This document shows, one piece after another, positions 58,098 to 64,000 of a stretch of DNA of 64,000 nt. The notes under the pieces were generated by a model. The model was not told the DNA's origin. It ran no database searches and was given only the letters and a program-made list of their open reading frames with translations. The stretch is taken from positions 1,357,413 to 1,421,412 of the forward strand of contig CM073324.1 in NCBI GenBank assembly GCA_037043015.1. The letters run 5' to 3'. Positions within the stretch are counted from its first letter, which is position 1; each line of letters begins with the position of its first letter. Made by a program: the position numbers and the translations under genes. This DNA comes from Bryum argenteum (Eukaryota > Streptophyta > Bryopsida > Bryales > Bryaceae).

Positions 58098-60330
58098 AAG
58101 AACAAGATATGGTATATAGTTTCACTTCTTCTCAAAAAAAAACCAATCAGCTCTAAGTTGGTCTTTAAAGTTAAGACTAAAGCTGATCGTACCATTGATA
58201 AATAAAGGCTTGATTAGTGGCAAGAGGTTGCACACAAATTCAAAGTATTGATTACACATAGACATTTTCTTGAGTTGTCAAACTTAACTCTACTAGAATA
58301 TTTTTTGCTTTGGAAGCTCAACATGATTTGGAAATTCACCAACTGAATGTTAAAACAACATATTTACATGGATATATAAAAGAAGGTACTTATGTGGATA
58401 TCCTTGAAGGATTATCTCGTCTTTCACATCAAACTAACATGTAAATTAAAGAAATCTTTGTATGGCCTTAAGCAATTATGTAGAGCTTCGTATCAAAGAA
58501 TGAATCAATATTCACTACTCCATGGATATCAACGCTTAGAATCAGATGCTAATATTAATGTAAAATAGATATTTAATAACGGTTTTACAATCATTACCAT
58601 ATATTTTGATAATTGCATTGTTGCCACCAATAAAATTGTATCAATCCAACAAGCTAAAAATATCTTGCACAAGGAATTTGACATGACAAATGAAGCCAAA
58701 TGTCATTATATTCTTGGAAATGTATTTATGAGAAATAGACAAGAAGGTTGGATGATGATACATCAACAGAAATATTTTTCTAATAAGCTTCAAGAATTTA
58801 ATATGCTCAATTGCAATCAAATAAGCACACTCATGTAATTTGGATTACATTTGAGTAAAGAAGACACTACAAGAGGATCATATCCATATAACAAAGATGG
58901 AGGGAGCCTAATGCATGCTATCATAAATACAAGACCGGATTGTACTTTTACCACCAGTAGCTTAGTACAGTACTTTTAAGATCCTAATACATCTCATATA
59001 AAAACACTGAAGAGAACTTTAAGATATAAAAAGTACCTCAAACTTTAGACTGAAGTATCAAAAATGTGCCCAAGGGGATGTGCTTCATGGATACTTTTAT
59101 GTAGATTTGGTTGGAGACAAAGAAACATGGAGATCTACCTCATGATATTATTTTCTTCTTGCTAAACGTGTTATTTCGTAAGTAATCTCTTCAACAGTCC
59201 GTAAAAAACAACAATGTGTAGCACTCTCTTCAACAGATTCAGAATATATTGGCAAAGCCAATGTTGAAGCTATTAGATTAAGGAACATATTATATGAAAT
59301 TGGTTTCCCATAATACAATCCAACTAATACATATACTGATAGTCAAAGTGCAATAGCTTTAAGCAAAAATCCTAAATTCACTCTAGAAGTCAACATGTAG
59401 ATACCCAATACCATTTTAGAAGAGAAAATTTCCTTTCACAAAAAATTAAGCTCAAATATGTTCCAATAATAGACATGAAAGCTTATATATTTACAAAACC
59501 GTTACCAAAACATAAACATTATTATTGCATGTTCCAATCATGTATGGATATAATCTCATCAGATTTATATCCGATACCAAAGTCACCAATACAAGCCTTG
59601 ATAACATATACAATGAGAGTCAAACCATCTAGATTCTATCGGAGCAATCCTAACCAAAATATTTAAGATCGTACATTAATACTTCATAAAATATTCCTGC
59701 CAATATGAACATCAACATCACACTTTGCTAGGTCTTCAAGTGGAAGAAATCATTCACCAGCCTGATGTAAAGTTTCAAAGACTACTTAAAGTGAACCATA
59801 TTTATATTACAATTGGTGCAACCCAAAATGTCTTCATCCGATCAAAGAGAGAAATAGCCCACTCAAAACCCTAACTTTATTGATAACCTCAAATCTCTAA
59901 TTACTTAAGAAAAATATAAGGAGAACAAAAAGCAGTAGACAATATTCTTAGTCCTATTTTGAGAAGGCATCAAATATTATTAAAGACTTATATATTAATT
60001 ATTATATATTATTGGAAAGAGTATACATCATTATATCATCACCAATAATTATTTTATCATTTGAAGAAAGTATGCAAAAGATAAGAGTTGTTAGAATAGT
60101 TTTTGAGTACAATTTAGAGGACAATACTAAAATAAGAGAAGTATAGTTGTACAATTGGTCAGGGTAGGAATATAAGGTAGTTAGATATCATATATACATC
60201 CTATGACCTTGATAGACTATAAATAGTCTCCAAAGTTTGTCATACCACACTTCTTATTAATAAATTCTACAATTTCTTCTACAACAAGGTTTTCTATAAG
60301 TCTTCTACACCAAAGTTTTTACAAACAACA
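58098..60330 (+). mobile_element. Decayed copia-type remnant, right part, with candidate LTR
   Basis: Starts with the right copy of the 10-bp duplication, then shows copia reverse-transcriptase and RNase H traces on the plus strand: KLVFKVKTKADRTIDK near 58,170, HQLNVKTTYLHGYIKEG near 58,340, and IFTKPLPKHKHY near 59,490. It is broken in many places and old. A candidate 3' LTR lies at 60,089-60,330 (TGTTAG ... CAACA, with a TATA-like TATAAATAG near 60,220); no partner was found on the left side. Confidence 0.75.
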
Positions 60331-62588
60331 TATGGTCAATAATAACTTGGAGTGAAATTCAATGGTCCACAAAACTACAGGAATAAAATTCACTAAATAT
60401 CGTCTACCATGACAAAGTGAATCCTAATCTTTTAACTCTGCAAATAAAGATTTACGAAAATTTAATTTCAAAGTGTAAGAAGAGGAAATTAGACTTTCAT
60501 ATGACGATCATGTTGGGAATCGAACCTACATTCTCTTGCTTGATGAAATTATCTTATTTGCGCCATTGTCGAGAAAAATAGCGGCCGCCTTACCAGCACC
60601 TGCCGTAGCGGTACCAACTCTGTCGTTGGCACCCTTGTTGGTTGCATCCGCCCATGTCGTGGTTAAAATAGTTTTGCTCGTGTCTCATACTCGACGAGTG
60701 ACTTCGCCGAGTCCAACACCTTTGGCCTCTGCATTTGCGTTTTTAGATATTGGTTGTTTGGTAGCTTCCGCGGTAAATGCTGCTTTATTGTTTGGCGTTG
60801 CTTGAGGTTCGACGACTGGTGCGGAAGCTCCTCCGGCTATAGTAGTAAGAGTCGCCGAGGGCTCTCCTGTCATACCCCTAAATGCAAGAATGGGAACATA
60901 AGTTGAACAAGTAACAACTCCAACTTCGAAGTAAGGAACAACCGCAACTTCAACTGCAATCTCAATCTCACTACTTCGAATGTATTTGCAAGGTTAGTAG
61001 TAGCTTCGAAAGAATCTTTGTCTGTTCCATTGGTTGTGACTTTTTTCTTGTGAATATCATTATTGTGGTGAAGTTTATGATTCTTTAAGTGCTTCCATTT
61101 GCAACTTTTCCTCATACGAGTTGTGTTGGTGGAATTGCTCTTTAGGATATACAACTTTGGTATTCTTTCTAATGCTTGTAGTAGCATGTGGTACAAAAAT
61201 TTTATTTTGTTGTTTTGCCATTGTTGTTGGTGGTGATTGCGACTTGGATGTCGACCTTTTGATCTAAATTAATACTCTTCTTTGTTGTTTTGGCCATTTT
61301 GAGAACCAAGTCTTTGACGTCGTTATGTGCTTGCTTTCTTGCAGAAATTTGCATATCGAGGTGAACAACAGAATCAACTTGAGCAGTTGGTTGGTGTGAA
61401 ACCAGATCATTTGCAACTATGACACGAACTTAAAAAGTAGTTGCGGCTGTAATTGAAGCATCTTTAGCACCTTTTTGATGGAGAACCACATCGTTGATTG
61501 TTGTGTAGATAGCATTTACAACTTGAATCTGGGACTTGTTATATATAAAGCTATTATGAACGGTTATAAATTAGGTCAACAAGTTTTACAGTTGAATAAT
61601 CACTTATAGTATGAAAAACCCAAATGGCAAGAACTAGTAACTATAATACAAATTTATCCTAACCAAAACAAACTACAAAATTATTGCACACAAGTAGATT
61701 CTAATTTATAATTCCGATCACACAATTAAAAATTTATAAACCTATCATTGATTTAAATTTTATACAAATCCAATGTTAGGACTAGGCTTAGGACCAGGAT
61801 TACATCTAGGGGGTCGTTAGTGACAGTTGGGCGGCGGCTGGCCTAACCATCGTCTTTCCCCTGTATAAAGCCAGTGAAGGAGGAGACTCCTTCACTGGAC
61901 ATTTTGTCATTACAGGATTCAAGCGTTTAGTTCTTACGATTCTCGTGATTCTCGCCCGGTCTAACATAATGTCCAGTCTTCGAAACGATTCTCCATGAGT
62001 GGTTTCTTTTAGAGCATGGTGATACAAGACTGATACAGGAGTGATACATGAGTAACTTGCGAATGCAGAAGTAGCTTGGGAGTGCTGCAGGGTTGGCGAG
62101 TACGTGCGAGTTCGGAAGCAATCGCTTGAGAATGTTACAGTGATGGCAAAAACGAACGGATCAGGGGGAGAGGAGTGCGCATGCATGATGCTCCTGGATC
62201 ACAGTACACGTAATACTACATGCTAGTATCATTGACATGGGTGGCATGGACCAGAAACACTCGAGGAAAAACAGAACCAGTGGAAGCCCTATTAGGGCCT
62301 ATTAATAGCAAGCCACATGACAGGGAGCGACGTGAACACAGACACCCTGCTCGCTGTCTAGTTCAGGAGTTATCGATGTGCAGCGACGTGAACAGCCACC
62401 CTGCTCGCTGACTAATTTAGCAGTTATCGATGGGCTCCTCGAGGTGATCAAGGTCACAAGCGCAGAGTTTGCCAAAGATCGCTACCATTCATCTTAGGTC
62501 GATGAGCCTGCGTTCATGCTCTCCTGCGGATTAAAGTCTGCTCACTGCAGAGGAGGAGATGCCAAGGGAATGACTGAGCACGTATCGG
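60331..62588. other. Intergenic, weak coding traces only
   Basis: On the minus strand between about 61,500 and 60,540 there are Ala/Lys/Thr-rich traces such as KNANAEAKGVGLGE and DKDSFEATTNLANT that faintly recall LEA-type proteins, but frames are broken and no repeat unit is clear. The rest shows nothing recognisable. Confidence 0.35.
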
Positions 62589-62915
62589 TTGCAACTGGAG
62601 TTAAGGGCCGCGCTTATGCGAGCAACAATCTGCGATGCAAAAAGGAAACTGAGCAAATATTGGTGTGATAACTCAGATACATGTCTTGCAAGATCGATGA
62701 TACGAGGCACTGACCGGTTGGCGGATCTGCGGATGTTCTTGGAACAACTCGAGCGCATTCAAGAGGATAGGATGGTGGACTTCAACTACTCTGATAAATT
62801 CGGCTCTAACATCGTGTACGAGACCTCTCCTTTCGACCACTTCTTGGAGACAATGCTGGAACTGGTGGCAGAGCGGATCGCAGCGGTGAGGCAATCCACG
62901 ACGATCACTGCGTGA
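62589..62915 (+). other. Unassigned ORF of 108 codons
   Basis: The ORF has AKRKLSKYW and a helical, charged composition (LADLRMFLEQLERIQEDRM). It faintly resembles the C-terminal region of hAT transposases, but no diagnostic motif is present. It could be a fragment of such an element or non-coding. Confidence 0.2.
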
Positions 62916-63773
62916 GGAAATAAGCTAAGACACCTAAACTGCAACCGCACTAAGGGGAGAACACATGCAACAAAAGCCAGAAGGAGAGTGGAGAAGCAGA
63001 GTCTCGGCATGGCTGTGGGCAGCTGACACGTGAGGTTCAGCCAAGGCATTCGTTGCTGGGATAAGGCAGCTGTGGAGGGCGGACACCCTTCACAATTGGA
63101 TCTCAGATCCAGCCATTGCGGATCAAGGACCGGCTGATCTTACACCTGCTACACGCGGCGGCCATCGGCGGATATGCGTGCTGATCTGCGACGCTGTGGA
63201 GTTCGGCAGTTTCTGGCGAGATCCATCGGCGGCACGTCGGCTGATTTGTAAAGTCCACCGCGAATGTCGACCGCAAGGAACCGGCCACGGGAGTTATCGG
63301 CGCAGACAGCCGGTCTGACAGCTGTGCTGCCGGCCCTGCTGTTCGGCGGCGGCTGCCAGTTATTGGCGGGAGCCTGCCGGGACGTTGGTGGGTGTCGGCT
63401 GGCACCGGGACGTTGGCGGTTTTTGGCAACCCCGCACCACTCCCCAAGCCCGTGGGGGGCCCGAACCCGTGCTAGTCTCCAAGCTGTGGGGCCTCAAGAC
63501 CGTGCCATTAAGAAATTAGAATGCGGTATATGGAAAGCATGTGACGGTGGACACTCATGAGCTTAGGTGCAGTGGATCCCGCCGGAGTAGGCCCCCGACC
63601 TTGGATTCGGCATAATGATGTTCATTATCTTGTTGGGCCTCCCGCACCACGGCCGCTTAGCTTGACAGATTTACCTTCAGCCCCATTATTGGTAATTTTA
63701 ACCCACATGCGATTGCTTGAGGAACGGAGATAGGACGTTTTGGAAGTATAAAGTACACGAGAGGGATTATACC
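62916..63773. other. GC-rich region before a gag ORF, possible LTR or leader
   Basis: No gene recognised. It is GC-rich from about 63,060, with CGG/GCC-rich sequence, and precedes a gag-like start. It may be the leader of the retroelement that runs off the window; LTR borders could not be fixed. Confidence 0.35.
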
Positions 63774-64000
63774 ATGGAGCCCAATGAGGTGCCTTTAGTT
63801 ACGGACCTGCCGCCACCAAGGGAAGGAGTGGACTTAGCAATGTTCATTCAACAACAACTTCAAGTCCTGCATGCCGTCCAACAACAAGTGCAAGGGCTGC
63901 ACACCGCGATCCCTCACATTGTTCAAGAGTGTATGGTCCGTAGCGGCGCTACACAAGGACCCCCGGCAGCACCTCCATCGGTGCCTCCGCAACCAACTCA
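63774..64000 (+). mobile_element. Start of a retroelement gag ORF, cut by the window end
   Basis: An open frame begins MEPNEVPLVTDLPPPREG and continues with a Gln-rich helix (FIQQQLQVLHAVQQQVQGL) and a Pro/Ala-rich stretch, typical of the N terminus of plant gypsy gag proteins. Only about 75 codons are in the window, so family and state cannot be judged. Confidence 0.45.

Noticed and set aside
60536-60805. Alanine-rich plus-strand ORF as a membrane protein
   Set aside because: The complement has LEA-like composition and both strands are weak; no gene is called.

Overview
This window looks like nuclear DNA of a land plant, most likely a bryophyte (moss or liverwort). It holds plastid and mitochondrial proteins of plant type (thylakoid ascorbate peroxidase, heme-oxygenase-like protein, COX6a), a plant receptor-like kinase, GT-AG introns and nested plant transposons. 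The species is inferred from gene style and transposon families, not from a marker.

Left third (1-27,000), host genes: an intronless RABC/Rab18 GTPase (3,645-4,274, +); a thylakoid-bound ascorbate peroxidase with only two introns (8,511-6,538, -); a 14-exon receptor-like kinase (16,031-10,550, -) whose ectodomain resembles the animal calcium-channel alpha2delta subunit (VWA_N, VWA, Cache-like) and whose phases close across every junction I placed; a plastid heme-oxygenase-like gene (22,260-19,122, -) that loses frame near its 3' end; a small three-helix membrane protein (23,619-24,215, +); and a four-exon COX6a gene (26,370-25,068, -). Two copies of one tRNA-derived SINE family lie at about 8.9-9.2 kb (-) and 26.9-27.05 kb (+).

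Middle (29,087-58,097): a 29-kb DNA element with inverted terminal repeats built of GAGCGTA units, flanked by a perfect 10-bp target duplication, sitting inside an older decayed copia-type retroelement. Its left arm holds a decayed SWIM-type Mutator-like transposase (-), with an acidic ORF pointing the other way. Its right arm holds two spliced genes on +: one with a ParB-like motif and one resembling an N6/N4 DNA methyltransferase. A satellite with a 12-bp palindrome repeated in a 523-bp higher-order unit lies just upstream of the ParB-like gene. Later insertions sit inside: a TG...CA solo-LTR-like element (46,727-48,252), a gypsy chromovirus (48,791-54,940 as a working span, outer LTR edge 54,938) and a gag-like retroelement remnant (about 35.6-38.9 kb). 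The chromovirus LTRs carry dense heat-shock-element arrays upstream of a TATA box.

Right end (58,098-64,000): the other half of the copia remnant with a candidate LTR, AT-rich DNA with weak coding traces, and the beginning of another retroelement gag running off the window.

The best candidates for an undescribed system are (1) the giant Mutator-like element carrying a ParB-like gene, a methyltransferase-like gene and a palindromic site array, and (2) the alpha2delta-like receptor kinase. All exon borders were placed by hand from splice signals and phase.
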